NCBI RefSeq assembly: GCF_000758605.1
Contig: NZ_CP009282.1
Coordinates: 6,944,001-7,008,000 of the forward strand
Source: Paenibacillus sp. FSL R5-0912
Lineage (GTDB): Bacteria > Bacillota > Bacilli > Paenibacillales > Paenibacillaceae
DNA: 64,000 nucleotides
Reading direction: 5' to 3'
This document shows, in pieces, positions 27,585 through 36,649 of the stretch. Positions within the stretch are counted from its first letter, which is position 1, and every line of letters begins with the position of its first letter. The position numbers were made by a program, and so were the translations under genes. The notes under the pieces are model-generated. The model did no database searches, was not told the origin of the DNA, and saw nothing but the letters and a program-made list of their open reading frames with translations.

Positions 27585-28883
27585 CTATTTATTGATGAAG
27601 CCTTTGTAATGGCGTTTGATCAATTGGCTCTCGATCTGCTTCATAGTATCCAATGCCACACCGATTACGATCAAGAGAGCAGTACCGCCGATCTGTACTT
27701 GCTTCGGCAGACCGGACAGTGAACCAAACAATACTGGCAGCACAGAAATGAGGGATAGGAACAACGCACCGGACATAGTCAGACGCGACATTACTCTAGT
27801 CAAATATTTCTCTGTAGCCTTGCCTGGACGAATCCCCGGAATGTATCCGCCATTCTTTTTCATATTATCAGCCATTTGCTGCGGATTCATCTGGACAAAC
27901 GTATAGAAGAACGTAAATCCAATGATCATGATTACATAAAGAACCATGCCGAGCGGCTTCGTATGATCCAGATTTTGAGAAACCCATTTGGCCCAAGCGA
28001 GATGTGGCCAGATACTTGCGATAACGATCGGGAATTGAAGCAGTGAAACGGCGAAGATAACCGGAATTACACCAGCCGCATTAATTTTAAGCGGAATGTG
28101 CGTATTCTGTCCACCGTACATTTTGTTACCGACTACGCGTTTGGCATATTGTACAGGAATCTTACGGATACCTTGTTGAACAAAGATAACCCCGACAATA
28201 ATCGCAACAACCACAATCAGTACAATAACGACTTTAAGAATATTCAGGAACATCTGATCCGGCTGAATAAAGCTTGATTGAGCCGTAGTTGTGATATATC
28301 CCGGAAAGGCGGCGACGATTCCCGCAAAAATTAGGATGGAAATCCCGTTTCCTATACCCTTTTCAGTGATCTGCTCACCTAACCACATCAGGAACGATGT
28401 ACCCGCCGTCAGTATGATCGCAATGAGCAGGTAATCCGCAAAGGTTGCATTTGGAATCATCTCAGTGCCATAAATCCGGTTAAACCCGATAGATGTGGCA
28501 AACGCTTGAATCAAACCTAGCACTACCGTGCCGTAACGCGTAATTTGCGCCAGTTGTTTTTTCCCGTGCTCCCCTTGCTTAGCCCATTCGGCAAACTTAG
28601 GGATAACATCCATCGAGAGCAATTGCACTATGATGGATGCTGTAATGTACGGGTAAATACTGATCGCAAAAATCGAGAAGTTTTTGAGCGCTCCGCCCGA
28701 GAAGGTGTTCAAAAGACCCATCAAAGCGTCTCCGCCCTGATTTGTTGATTCCAGTACTTCTTTGTTCACACCGGGAACCGGTACAAACGAACCGATGCGG
28801 TAAATGATCAGAACGAACAGGGTAAACAGGATCTTTTTGCGCAAATCTTCAACATGCCATATATTCTTAAGCGTCTTGAACAT
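27585..28883 (-). CDS. secY: Protein translocase subunit SecY
   Basis: A 432-aa integral membrane channel of the Sec translocon with ten predicted segments; starts MFKTLKNIWHVEDLRKKILFTL. Plug region around GGDALMGLLNTFSGGALKNFSIFA and the C-terminal cytosolic loop (GIRPGKATEKYLTRVMSRLT) are visible. Its ATG overlaps the rplO stop as TAATG, so translation is coupled. Confidence 0.97.
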   Translation of the reverse strand: MFKTLKNIWHVEDLRKKILFTLFVLIIYRIGSFVPVPGVNKEVLESTNQGGDALMGLLNTFSGGALKNFSIFAISIYPYITASIIVQLLSMDVIPKFAEWAKQGEHGKKQLAQITRYGTVVLGLIQAFATSIGFNRIYGTEMIPNATFADYLLIAIILTAGTSFLMWLGEQITEKGIGNGISILIFAGIVAAFPGYITTTAQSSFIQPDQMFLNILKVVIVLIVVVAIIVGVIFVQQGIRKIPVQYAKRVVGNKMYGGQNTHIPLKINAAGVIPVIFAVSLLQFPIVIASIWPHLAWAKWVSQNLDHTKPLGMVLYVIMIIGFTFFYTFVQMNPQQMADNMKKNGGYIPGIRPGKATEKYLTRVMSRLTMSGALFLSLISVLPVLFGSLSGLPKQVQIGGTALLIVIGVALDTMKQIESQLIKRHYKGFINK

Positions 28884-29323
28884 TAGATCACCTCGGTTTT
28901 ACCGCCGGCAGCTTCGATTTTCTCTACCGCAGATTGAGAGAACTTATTTGCTTGTACAGTCAATTTAACAGCCAGTTCGCCATTGCCGAGAATCTTAATG
29001 CCGCTCTTAGTGTTGCTGACAACACCAGTTTCAAGCAACAGTTGTGGAGTCACTTCTGTTCCTTCAGCAAAGCTATTCAGATCTTCCAGGTTCACAATCG
29101 CGTACTCTTTACGGGTAGGATTGATGAAACCACGTTTAGGCAGACGACGATAGAGTGGATTTTGTCCACCCTCGAAGCCTGGACGCACACCACCGCCGGA
29201 ACGGGAGTTTTGACCTTTGTGACCGCGGCCCGAAGTTTTACCGTTCCCGCTACTTGGACCACGACCAACGCGGTTGCGTTCTTTGCGTGAACCAGGAGCT
29301 GGAGCAAGTTCATGTAACTTCAT
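28883..29323 (-). CDS. rplO: 50S ribosomal protein L15
   Basis: A 146-aa L15 (uL15): MKLHELAPAPGSRKERNRVG, glycine-rich GRGHKGQNSRSGGGVRPGFEGGQ. ATG 29321-29323 follows AAGGAGGTG; a three-codon longer frame is rejected. Its stop overlaps the secY start. Confidence 0.97.
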   Translation of the reverse strand: MKLHELAPAPGSRKERNRVGRGPSSGNGKTSGRGHKGQNSRSGGGVRPGFEGGQNPLYRRLPKRGFINPTRKEYAIVNLEDLNSFAEGTEVTPQLLLETGVVSNTKSGIKILGNGELAVKLTVQANKFSQSAVEKIEAAGGKTEVI

Positions 29324-29363
29324 CGTTTGCACCTCCTTATGTTTGTTAATTTATGCGAGGCAA

Positions 29364-29549
29364 TTAGCCTTCAATTTCAGTAACGGATAGCAAGTGACTC
29401 ACTTTGTTGATCATCCCGCGAATTGCAGGAGTATCATTGTGAACCACGGACGAGTTGGTTTTGCGCAGGCCGAGCGTCTTAACAGTAACACGTTGTGTTT
29501 CTGGACGTCCGATCACACTGCGTACGAGGGTAATTTGCAACTTTGCCAT
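29364..29549 (-). CDS. rpmD: 50S ribosomal protein L30
   Basis: A 61-aa L30 (uL30), MAKLQITLVRSVIGRPETQR, complete length. Between rpsE and rplO, 14 nt after rpsE. Confidence 0.96.
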   Translation of the reverse strand: MAKLQITLVRSVIGRPETQRVTVKTLGLRKTNSSVVHNDTPAIRGMINKVSHLLSVTEIEG

Positions 29550-29563
29550 TGACGTTCCCCTCC

Positions 29564-30061
29564 TTAACCGCGTAATTCTTCGACAGATTTGCCGCGAAGC
29601 TTCGCGACCTCTTCAATGCGTTTCAGACGGGAAAGTCCCTCTAAAGTAGCATTGACCATGTTCATGGAATTCGAAGAACCCAAAGATTTTGTCAAGATGT
29701 CGCCAACGCCTGCCAATTCAAGTACCGCACGAACTGGACCACCAGCGATAACGCCGGTACCTTCGGATGCTGGTTTCAGCAGAACGCGTCCTGCGCCGAA
29801 ATGCCCAGTAACCAAGTGAGGAATCGAAGTTCCTACGATTGGAATGTGGATCAGGTTTTTCTTGGCGTCTTCAATGCCTTTACGGATGGCATCCGGAACT
29901 TCGCCGGCTTTACCGATACCTGCACCGACATAGCCGTTGCCGTCGCCCACAACAACAAGTGCGCTAAAGCTGAAACGGCGTCCGCCTTTTACAACTTTTG
30001 CAACACGGTTAATGTGCACAACTCTTTCTGTCAGTTCTAAACTGTTCGGATCTACACGCAA
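29564..30061 (-). CDS. rpsE: 30S ribosomal protein S5
   Basis: A 165-aa S5 (uS5), with the N-terminal RNA-binding fold (RVVHINRVAKVVKGGRRFSF, GDGNGYVGAGIGKAGEVPDA). The start is TTG at 30059-30061, 8 nt after GGAGG; a rare start codon for a ribosomal protein. S5 helps decoding accuracy and mRNA unwinding at the entry site. Confidence 0.95.
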   Translation of the reverse strand: MRVDPNSLELTERVVHINRVAKVVKGGRRFSFSALVVVGDGNGYVGAGIGKAGEVPDAIRKGIEDAKKNLIHIPIVGTSIPHLVTGHFGAGRVLLKPASEGTGVIAGGPVRAVLELAGVGDILTKSLGSSNSMNMVNATLEGLSRLKRIEEVAKLRGKSVEELRG

Positions 30062-30088
30062 GTCGTTAACCTCCTTTTAAGAAATATT

Positions 30089-30457
30089 CTAGAATTCAAG
30101 ACCAGCTTCGCGTGCTGCGTTAGCCAAAGCCTGAATCCGTCCATGGTACAAGTATCCACCGCGGTCAAATACAACCACTGCATAACCTTTTTCTTTAGCG
30201 CGCTCAGCGATCAATTGACCTACTTTGCCTGCAGCTTCAACGCTGCCGCCATTTCCGATTGTAGCACTCAATTCTTTATCCAGAGTGGAGGCGGATACGA
30301 TAGTAGCGCCTGTCACGTCATCGATCAATTGAGCGTAGATGTGTTTCGAAGAACGGAACACGTTCAAACGTGGACGCTCAGTAGTACCCTGGATCTTTTT
30401 ACGAACACGCAGGTGTCTTTTGAGACGAGCCTTGTTTTTATCCTCTTTTGTAATCAT
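30089..30457 (-). CDS. rplR: 50S ribosomal protein L18
   Basis: A 122-aa L18 (uL18) that binds 5S rRNA: MITKEDKNKARLKRHLRVRK, RLNVFRSSKHIYAQLIDD, VVFDRGGYLYHGRIQALA. Normal length; between rplF and rpsE. Confidence 0.97.
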   Translation of the reverse strand: MITKEDKNKARLKRHLRVRKKIQGTTERPRLNVFRSSKHIYAQLIDDVTGATIVSASTLDKELSATIGNGGSVEAAGKVGQLIAERAKEKGYAVVVFDRGGYLYHGRIQALANAAREAGLEF

Positions 30458-30541
30458 GACTTCCCTTTCACTCCCTTCAGTTTGCCGTAAACAGCTTCAC
30501 TTTAAGATGCACGGGGTATCTTACAATTTAGGTAGAGCTGG

Positions 30542-31084
30542 TTATTTCTTCTTACCAGCTTTACCTTCCTTGCGGATGATACGCTCGCCTTCATATTTGA
30601 TACCTTTACCTTTGTACGGTTCTGGTTCACGTACGGAACGGATTTTGGCAGCATAAGCGCCTACGCGTTCTTTATCGATACCTCTAACGATGATCTTCGT
30701 GTTCGCAGGAACATCGAACTCAATGCCCGCTTCCGGTGTAATTTCAACCGGGTGGGAGTAACCAACGTTCAGTACGATTTTATCTCCGGATTTGCTTGCA
30801 CGATATCCGACCCCAACCAGCTCCAGAGATTTCGAGAAACCTTCAGTCACACCACTCACCATGTTGTTGACAACGGAGCGGGTTGTGCCGTGAAGTGAAC
30901 GATGCAATTTGTTGTCCGACGGGCGAACAACAGTGATTTCGTTATTTTCAACTGTAATCTTCATGTCTTTATGAAGCTCACGAGTCAAAGTGCCTTTAGG
31001 ACCTTTTACTGTAATAACGGTGTTGTCCAAAGTGACATCTACACCGCTAGGTACTGCGATTGGTTTGCGACCAATACGAGACAT
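30542..31084 (-). CDS. rplF: 50S ribosomal protein L6
   Basis: A 180-aa L6 (uL6): MSRIGRKPIAVPSGVDV, C-terminal PEPYKGKGIKYEGERIIRKEGK. ATG 31082-31084 follows AAGGAGGTG, so the 3-codon longer frame is rejected. Confidence 0.97.
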   Translation of the reverse strand: MSRIGRKPIAVPSGVDVTLDNTVITVKGPKGTLTRELHKDMKITVENNEITVVRPSDNKLHRSLHGTTRSVVNNMVSGVTEGFSKSLELVGVGYRASKSGDKIVLNVGYSHPVEITPEAGIEFDVPANTKIIVRGIDKERVGAYAAKIRSVREPEPYKGKGIKYEGERIIRKEGKAGKKK

Positions 31085-31114
31085 GTGTTGCACCTCCTTA
31101 TCTTGTGACGTTTA

Positions 31115-31513
31115 TTACCAAATGTAGCAGACAACTTCTCCGCCGGATTTTGATTGACGAGCTTCTTTGTCGGTCATAACTCCCTTAGATGTGGAGATAA
31201 TCGCGATTCCCAGACCACCGAGTACACGAGGCACTTCATTGCTCTTCGTGTAAACGCGAAGACCTGGTTTACTGATTCTTTTCAGACCAGAGATAACGCG
31301 CTCCTGGTTCGGGCCGTATTTCAAGAAAATACGGATAATCCCTTGTTTGCTATCTTCAACGAATTCAGCATCACGGATGAAACCTTCACGTTTCAAGATG
31401 TCCGCGATTTGTTTCTTCATAGTAGAAGCAGGCATTTCTACTGTCTCGTGACGCACAGTGTTGGCGTTACGAATACGAGTAAGCATATCTGCAATAGGAT
31501 CAGACATAGTCAT
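31115..31513 (-). CDS. rpsH: 30S ribosomal protein S8
   Basis: A 132-aa S8 (uS8): MTMSDPIADMLTRIRNANTV, C-terminal GVMTDKEARQSKSGGEVVCYIW. The first ATG, 9 nt after GGAGG, gives the length known from Bacillus. S8 binds the central 16S domain. Confidence 0.97.
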   Translation of the reverse strand: MTMSDPIADMLTRIRNANTVRHETVEMPASTMKKQIADILKREGFIRDAEFVEDSKQGIIRIFLKYGPNQERVISGLKRISKPGLRVYTKSNEVPRVLGGLGIAIISTSKGVMTDKEARQSKSGGEVVCYIW

Positions 31514-31545
31514 GTGTGTAAACCTCCTTCCCGTTTATAAACTTC

Positions 31546-31731
31546 TTACCAACTTGCTTTTTTCACGCCAGGAATCTGGCCTTTATAAGCTAATTCACGG
31601 AAACAAATTCTGCAAATTTTGAACTTTTGCAATACCGAATGTGGACGACCGCAACGCTCGCAACGTGTATATGCACGTACTTTGAACTTAGGCTCGCGTT
31701 GTTGTTTAACTTTCATTGAAGTCTTTGCCAC
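31546..31731 (-). CDS. rpsN: 30S ribosomal protein S14 type Z
   Basis: A 61-aa zinc-binding S14 (uS14): two CxxC pairs, CERC and CRIC, in RAYTRCERCGRPHSVLQKFKIC split across the finger. This is the short, zinc-dependent form that is constitutive in Firmicutes. Between rplE and rpsH. Confidence 0.97.
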   Translation of the reverse strand: MAKTSMKVKQQREPKFKVRAYTRCERCGRPHSVLQKFKICRICFRELAYKGQIPGVKKASW

Positions 31732-31775
31732 TTAGACTGACACCTCCTAAACATTTTCGGAGAAATGGATGATTC

Positions 31776-32318
31776 TTATTTTGTGAAAGGCATTCCCAGC
31801 TGATTCAGCAGCTCACGGGATTCCTCGTCCGTCTTTGCAGTCGTTACAATAACGATGTCCATACCGCGGACTTTATCCACTTTGTCATATTCGATTTCCG
31901 GGAAGATCAATTGCTCTTTAAGACCCAGTGTGTAGTTACCACGGCCATCAAAGGCTTTGTTGGAAATACCACGGAAGTCACGTACGCGTGGAAGCGTTAC
32001 GTTGATCAATTTATCCAGGAAGTAATACATACGCTCGCCGCGCAGTGTTACTTTAACCCCGATCGGCATATTTTCGCGCAGTTTGAAACCGGCGATGGAT
32101 TTCTTTGCTTTAGTGATAACTGGCTTTTGACCAGTGATCAATTGCATGTCATTAACTGCAGCATCAAGTACTTTGGAGTTTTGAACAGCGTCACCCACAC
32201 CCATGTTGATGACGATCTTCTCGATCTTAGGCACTTGCATAACAGTAGTATAGTTAAACTTCTGCATCAGAGCAGGTGTAATTTCATTCAGAAAACGTTC
32301 TTTCATTCTTGCTGCCAT
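31776..32318 (-). CDS. rplE: 50S ribosomal protein L5
   Basis: A 180-aa L5 (uL5) that joins 5S rRNA to the central protuberance: MAARMKERFLNEITPALMQ, GVGDAVQNSKVLDAAV, RDFRGISNKAFDGRGNYTLG. Usual place after rplX. Confidence 0.97.
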   Translation of the reverse strand: MAARMKERFLNEITPALMQKFNYTTVMQVPKIEKIVINMGVGDAVQNSKVLDAAVNDMQLITGQKPVITKAKKSIAGFKLRENMPIGVKVTLRGERMYYFLDKLINVTLPRVRDFRGISNKAFDGRGNYTLGLKEQLIFPEIEYDKVDKVRGMDIVIVTTAKTDEESRELLNQLGMPFTK

Positions 32319-32348
32319 GAAGATTTACCTCCTTTCTTTAGGACTGTA

Positions 32349-32702
32349 TTAGTCGATAATCTCTCCGGATCGTTTTGCTACCCGAACCTTCTTACCGTTA
32401 TCGAGCACTTTGTAGCCAATACGTGTTACTTTACCGCTCTTCGGATCGATGTGCATTACGTTGGACACATGAATCGAAGCTTCTTGCTCGATGATTCCAC
32501 CCTGTGGATTCAACTGGTTCGGCTTCTGGTGTTTTTTCACCATGTTCACGCCTTCTACCAGAACGCGGTTTTCACGAGGATAAGCAGCGATGACACGGCC
32601 TTTTTTACCTTTGTCTTTCCCGCTGATCACAAGTACCACATCATCTTTCTTCACGTGCAGTTTATTGTTATGGGATTCCAGAACTTTTTTCACTCTAGGC
32701 AT
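32349..32702 (-). CDS. rplX: 50S ribosomal protein L24
   Basis: A 117-aa L24 (uL24), assembly initiator, with KOW domain DDVVLVISGKDKGKKGRVI and basic C-terminus. Slightly longer than the 103-aa Bacillus form, with an N-terminal MPRVKKVLESHNNKLHVKK. AGGAGG upstream. Confidence 0.95.
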   Translation of the reverse strand: MPRVKKVLESHNNKLHVKKDDVVLVISGKDKGKKGRVIAAYPRENRVLVEGVNMVKKHQKPNQLNPQGGIIEQEASIHVSNVMHIDPKSGKVTRIGYKVLDNGKKVRVAKRSGEIID

Positions 32703-32758
32703 TTATTACACCTCCTATAACTGACCTTTTCAATTAAAACCGAGACCGGCTCGATTTA

Positions 32759-33127
32759 TTAGATTACTTCCGGTGCCAAGGAAACGATCTTCATGTAGTC
32801 CTTGTCGCGAAGTTCGCGAGCAACTGGTCCGAAGATACGTGTTCCGCGCGGGCTTCTGTCGTCTTTTACAACAACAGCTGCGTTTTCGTCGAATGCGATG
32901 TAAGATCCATCTTTACGGCGTACAGAACGTTTCGTACGAACAACTACCGCTTTAACAACATCACCCTTTTTGACAACGCCGCCTGGTGTTGCTTGTTTAA
33001 CGGAACAAACGATCAAATCGCCGATTGCTGCTGTACGGCGTCCAGTACCACCTAGTACGCGGATACACATCAGTTCCTTCGCACCAGAGTTGTCAGCCAC
33101 ATGCAAACGTGTAAATGGTTGAATCAT
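32759..33127 (-). CDS. rplN: 50S ribosomal protein L14
   Basis: A 122-aa L14 (uL14): MIQPFTRLHVADNSGAKELM, GTRIFGPVARELRDKDYMKI. Normal length; between rpsQ and rplX. Confidence 0.97.
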   Translation of the reverse strand: MIQPFTRLHVADNSGAKELMCIRVLGGTGRRTAAIGDLIVCSVKQATPGGVVKKGDVVKAVVVRTKRSVRRKDGSYIAFDENAAVVVKDDRSPRGTRIFGPVARELRDKDYMKIVSLAPEVI

Positions 33128-33165
33128 TATTAATTTCCTCCTTCCGGAAAGGGTTCAGCTTTGTA

Positions 33166-33432
33166 TTAGATGATTACCGCTTTTTCTACCACTTCAACCA
33201 GTCTCCACCGTTTGTCTTTGGACAATGGACGAGTTTCCATGACTTTCACGACATCACCAATTTTAGCTACATTCTCTTCATCATGTGCCTTGAATTTCTT
33301 CGTGGACTTGATGCGTTTGTGATACAGATTGTGCTTTTTATAGGTTTCAACAGCAATTACGATGGTTTTATCCATTTTATCACTGACTACTTTACCGGTC
33401 AGCACTTTACGTGCATTACGTTCTTCGCTCAT
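33166..33432 (-). CDS. rpsQ: 30S ribosomal protein S17
   Basis: An 88-aa S17 (uS17): RKVLTGKVVSDKMDKTIVI, KFKAHDEENVAKIGDVVKV, TRPLSKDKRWRLVEVVEKA. Binds the 5' domain of 16S rRNA. Confidence 0.97.
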   Translation of the reverse strand: MSEERNARKVLTGKVVSDKMDKTIVIAVETYKKHNLYHKRIKSTKKFKAHDEENVAKIGDVVKVMETRPLSKDKRWRLVEVVEKAVII

Positions 33433-33475
33433 AGTTAGCCTCCTTCCTGATTACGGATTAAGAATCCGCGGTCAC

Positions 33476-33673
33476 TTAACTGATCCCAAGTACTCTTTGA
33501 TGGATAACGGTTTTAGCACGAGCTATTTCCTTGCGCACGTCACGAATCCGAGTCGGGTTATCCAGTTGGCCAGTTGCCAATTGAAAACGGAGATTGAAAA
33601 GTTCCTCTTTGAATCCAGCGATCTTTTGTTCAATCTCGGCAGTGGTTAAGTTGCGAAGTTCATTAGCTTTCAT
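33476..33673 (-). CDS. rpmC: 50S ribosomal protein L29
   Basis: A 65-aa L29 (uL29): MKANELRNLTTAEIEQKIAG. ATG 33671-33673 lies inside the end of rplP, giving an 11-nt overlap; the longer frame opening at 33697 is rejected because the family starts at MKANEL. L29 lines the exit tunnel mouth. Confidence 0.95.
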   Translation of the reverse strand: MKANELRNLTTAEIEQKIAGFKEELFNLRFQLATGQLDNPTRIRDVRKEIARAKTVIHQRVLGIS

Positions 33674-34097
33674 TTGCTTCACCACCCAATTCTTCACGTT
33701 TCACAAACTTAGTCTTTACAGGCAGCTTGTGAGCGGCAAGACGCATCGCTTCACGAGCGATTTCTTCCGACACGCCTCCGAGTTCGAACATAATCTTGCC
33801 CGGTTTTACTACCGCTACCCACTTCTCAACGTTACCTTTACCACTACCCATACGAACCTCGAGAGGCTTCTGAGTAATAGGCTTATCTGGGAAAATCTTG
33901 ATCCAAACCTGACCGCCACGTTTGATGTAACGTGTCATTGCAATACGGGCAGCTTCGATCTGACGGTTAGTGATCCACGATGGTTCCAGTGCCTGCAAAC
34001 CATATTCGCCGAAGTTCAATTCTGTACCGCCTTTTGCCATACCCTTCATGTGACCGCGTTGTTGCTTGCGGTGTTTAACGCGCTTTGGTACCAACAT
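33663..34097 (-). CDS. rplP: 50S ribosomal protein L16
   Basis: A 144-aa L16 (uL16): MLVPKRVKHRKQQRGHMKGM, ITNRQIEAARIAMTRYIKRG, VWIKIFPDKPITQKPLEVRM. Near the peptidyl transferase centre; overlaps rpmC and follows rpsC by 2 nt. Confidence 0.97.
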   Translation of the reverse strand: MLVPKRVKHRKQQRGHMKGMAKGGTELNFGEYGLQALEPSWITNRQIEAARIAMTRYIKRGGQVWIKIFPDKPITQKPLEVRMGSGKGNVEKWVAVVKPGKIMFELGGVSEEIAREAMRLAAHKLPVKTKFVKREELGGEANES

Positions 34098-34099
34098 GA

Positions 34100-34765
34100 T
34101 TAGTTGCCTCCTTCCTGAGCAGCTTGTTTCTTAGCTGGGGGAAGAACTTCTCCACGGTAGATCCATACTTTTACGCCGATCAGGCCGTAAGTTGTATGTG
34201 CTTCAGCTGTTCCGTAATCGATATCAGCACGAAGCGTATGAAGTGGAACTGTTCCTTCGCTATAACCTTCTGAACGGGCAATCTCAGCGCCGCCAAGACG
34301 TCCGCCTACTTGAGTTTTAATTCCCTTTGCGCCGGAACGCATAGTTCTCTGAATAGCTTGTTTCAGTGCACGACGGAACGATACGCGACGTTCCAATTGT
34401 TGTGCAATGCTTTCAGCAACCAGAATTGCATCCAGTTCAGGGTGTTTAATTTCATTGATGTTAATGTGTACTTTTTTGCCACCGGCGATAGTTGTAACTG
34501 CGCTGCGAAGTACTTCCACTTCTGCTCCGCCTTTACCAATTACCATACCAGGTTTAGCAGTGTGAATTGTAACGTTCACGCGGCTTGCCGCTCTTTCGAT
34601 TTCAATGCGGGAAACAGCGGAATCCTTCAACTTGCCTTTAAGGTATTCCCGGATTTTGACGTCTTCCATTAAAAGAGTACCGAAATCTTTGCCTGCATAC
34701 CATTTAGATTCCCAATCGCGAATAATACCGACTCGGAGTCCGACTGGATTTACCTTTTGACCCAC
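34100..34765 (-). CDS. rpsC: 30S ribosomal protein S3
   Basis: A 221-aa S3 (uS3) with a KH domain (about 40-110; KPGMVIGKGGAEVEVLR) and mRNA-entry basic patch. The start is GTG 34763-34765 (read as MGQKVNPVGLRVG), 7 nt after GGAGG. Confidence 0.97.
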   Translation of the reverse strand: MGQKVNPVGLRVGIIRDWESKWYAGKDFGTLLMEDVKIREYLKGKLKDSAVSRIEIERAASRVNVTIHTAKPGMVIGKGGAEVEVLRSAVTTIAGGKKVHININEIKHPELDAILVAESIAQQLERRVSFRRALKQAIQRTMRSGAKGIKTQVGGRLGGAEIARSEGYSEGTVPLHTLRADIDYGTAEAHTTYGLIGVKVWIYRGEVLPPAKKQAAQEGGN

Positions 34766-34778
34766 GTGTTATCCCTCC

Positions 34779-35111
34779 TTATTTCTCAGATACCACCAAA
34801 GTAATGTGGCTGGTACGTTTGTTAATCCGGCTTGCGCGGCCCATGGCGCGCGGACGGAAACGTTTCATAGTTGGACCCTGGTTAACGAAAACTTCGCTTA
34901 CGAACAAGCTGTTCACGTCCAAAGAGTAGTTATGCTCAGCGTTCGCAATCGCCGAGTTCAGTAGCTTCTCAACAACCGGAGAAGCGGATTTCGGAGTGTG
35001 GCGAAGAATTGCAATTGCTTCCCCCACTTGCTTGCCGCGAATCAAGTCAACAACCAGTTTCGCTTTACGAGCGGAAATCCGCACCGATCTTGCATGTGCT
35101 TTTGCTTCCAT
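34779..35111 (-). CDS. rplV: 50S ribosomal protein L22
   Basis: A 110-aa L22 (uL22): MEAKAHARSVRISARKAKLV, the tunnel hairpin QGPTMKRFRPRAMGRASRI. ATG 35109-35111 follows AAGGAGG; an upstream frame extension is rejected. Confidence 0.97.
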   Translation of the reverse strand: MEAKAHARSVRISARKAKLVVDLIRGKQVGEAIAILRHTPKSASPVVEKLLNSAIANAEHNYSLDVNSLFVSEVFVNQGPTMKRFRPRAMGRASRINKRTSHITLVVSEK

Positions 35112-35142
35112 TGTTTTCCCTCCTTTCAAACGAAGACGTTAA

Positions 35143-35421
35143 TTATCTTCTGGTTTTCTTATCGTCACCCGCGTGGCCTTTGTAAGTACGTGTTGGCGCG
35201 AACTCGCCCAACTTGTGACCTACCATATCTTCCGTTACGTATACAGGCACGTGTTTGCGGCCGTCATATACACCAAACGTATGTCCGATAAACTGAGGGA
35301 AAATGGTTGAGCGACGGGACCAAGTTTTAACTACAACTTTCTTATCTGCCTCGTTCAAATCCTCAACTTTTTTCAGCAGGTAGCCATCAATAAACGGCCC
35401 CTTCTTTAAACTGCGACCCAT
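35143..35421 (-). CDS. rpsS: 30S ribosomal protein S19
   Basis: A 92-aa S19 (uS19): MGRSLKKGPFIDGYLLKKVE, GHKLGEFAPTRTYKGHAGDD. In the head of the small subunit, between rplB and rplV. Confidence 0.97.
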   Translation of the reverse strand: MGRSLKKGPFIDGYLLKKVEDLNEADKKVVVKTWSRRSTIFPQFIGHTFGVYDGRKHVPVYVTEDMVGHKLGEFAPTRTYKGHAGDDKKTRR

Positions 35422-35497
35422 GTGTGAATCCTCCCTTCATCCGGTTCTTCAAACCGCGAATCGACGCTTCGCGCTAATCTAACTTGCCTGAAGCGTC

Positions 35498-36328
35498 TTA
35501 TTTTGTGCGGCGACGAACGATATATTTATCAGATGCTTTGTTTTTCTTACGCGTTTTGTAGCCAAGGGTTGGTTTGCCCCAAGGTGACATTGGCGATTTA
35601 CGTCCGATTGGAGCACGGCCTTCACCACCACCGTGTGGGTGATCGTTAGGGTTCATGACAACACCGCGAACTTCAGGACGACGTCCTAGCCAGCGGCTGC
35701 GTCCGGCTTTACCAATCTTGATCAATTCATGATCTTCGTTACCTACGGATCCGATGGTTGCGCGGCATACGCTGAGGATTCTGCGAACTTCGCCGGAGTT
35801 CAAACGAACGGATACGTATTTTTCTTCTTTACCCAGCAACTGAGCTTCAGTACCAGCAGCACGAACCAATTGTCCGCCTTTACCTGGTTTCAACTCGATG
35901 TTGTGGATAATTGTACCTACCGGAATGTTGATCAGCGGAAGGCTGTTACCAATTTTGATATCCGCAGCAGGGCCGGACTCAACTTTATCCCCAACTTTAA
36001 GGCCTTTAGGAGCGATAATATAACGTTTCTCTCCATCAGCATAGTGGATCAAAGCAATATTGGAAGTACGGTTCGGGTCATACTCGATTGTAGCAACGCT
36101 ACCTGGTATGCCGTCTTTAGTCCGTTTGAAGTCGATGATACGGTATTTACGTTTGTGTCCGCCGCCGTGGTGACGAACCGTAATTTTACCTTGGTTGTTG
36201 CGTCCCGCATGTTTGAACAGCGGAGAAAGCAACGATTTCTCTGGCTGGTTTGTTGTGATTTCTTCAAACGTAGACACAGACATGTTGCGTCTTGCCGGAG
36301 AGGTCGGTTTGTACTTTTTGATTGGCAC
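35498..36328 (-). CDS. rplB: 50S ribosomal protein L2
   Basis: A 276-aa L2 (uL2), needed for subunit joining and peptidyl transfer. MPIKKYKPTSPARRNMSV, C-terminal RGVVMNPNDHPHGGGEGRAP holds the conserved His of the family. The start codon is GTG. Confidence 0.97.
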   Translation of the reverse strand: MPIKKYKPTSPARRNMSVSTFEEITTNQPEKSLLSPLFKHAGRNNQGKITVRHHGGGHKRKYRIIDFKRTKDGIPGSVATIEYDPNRTSNIALIHYADGEKRYIIAPKGLKVGDKVESGPAADIKIGNSLPLINIPVGTIIHNIELKPGKGGQLVRAAGTEAQLLGKEEKYVSVRLNSGEVRRILSVCRATIGSVGNEDHELIKIGKAGRSRWLGRRPEVRGVVMNPNDHPHGGGEGRAPIGRKSPMSPWGKPTLGYKTRKKNKASDKYIVRRRTK

Positions 36329-36355
36329 TATAGTTTCCTCCTTACTTTAAGAGTA

Positions 36356-36649
36356 TTATTCTACCGCTTCAAAGAATTCGAGCGGCTTGCTGTCCGGGCT
36401 AAGCTTAACGATGGCTTTTTTCCACTCCGGAGTGTAACCGGAATATTTGCCGTAACGTTTCAGTTTGCCAGGTACGCGCATTGTGTTCACACTAACAACT
36501 TTAACTTTAAAAATAGCTTCAACAGCTTTTTTGATTTCGGTCTTGTTAGAACGGATATCCACTTCAAAAGCGTATTTCAATTCGCTCATGTATTCGGATG
36601 TGCGTTCCGTAATCACCGGACGCTTGATAATATCACGCGGATCTTTCAT
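36356..36649 (-). CDS. rplW: 50S ribosomal protein L23
   Basis: A 97-aa L23 (uL23), docking site for trigger factor and SRP. MKDPRDIIKRPVITERTSE is typical. Its start overlaps the rplD stop by one base. Confidence 0.97.
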   Translation of the reverse strand: MKDPRDIIKRPVITERTSEYMSELKYAFEVDIRSNKTEIKKAVEAIFKVKVVSVNTMRVPGKLKRYGKYSGYTPEWKKAIVKLSPDSKPLEFFEAVE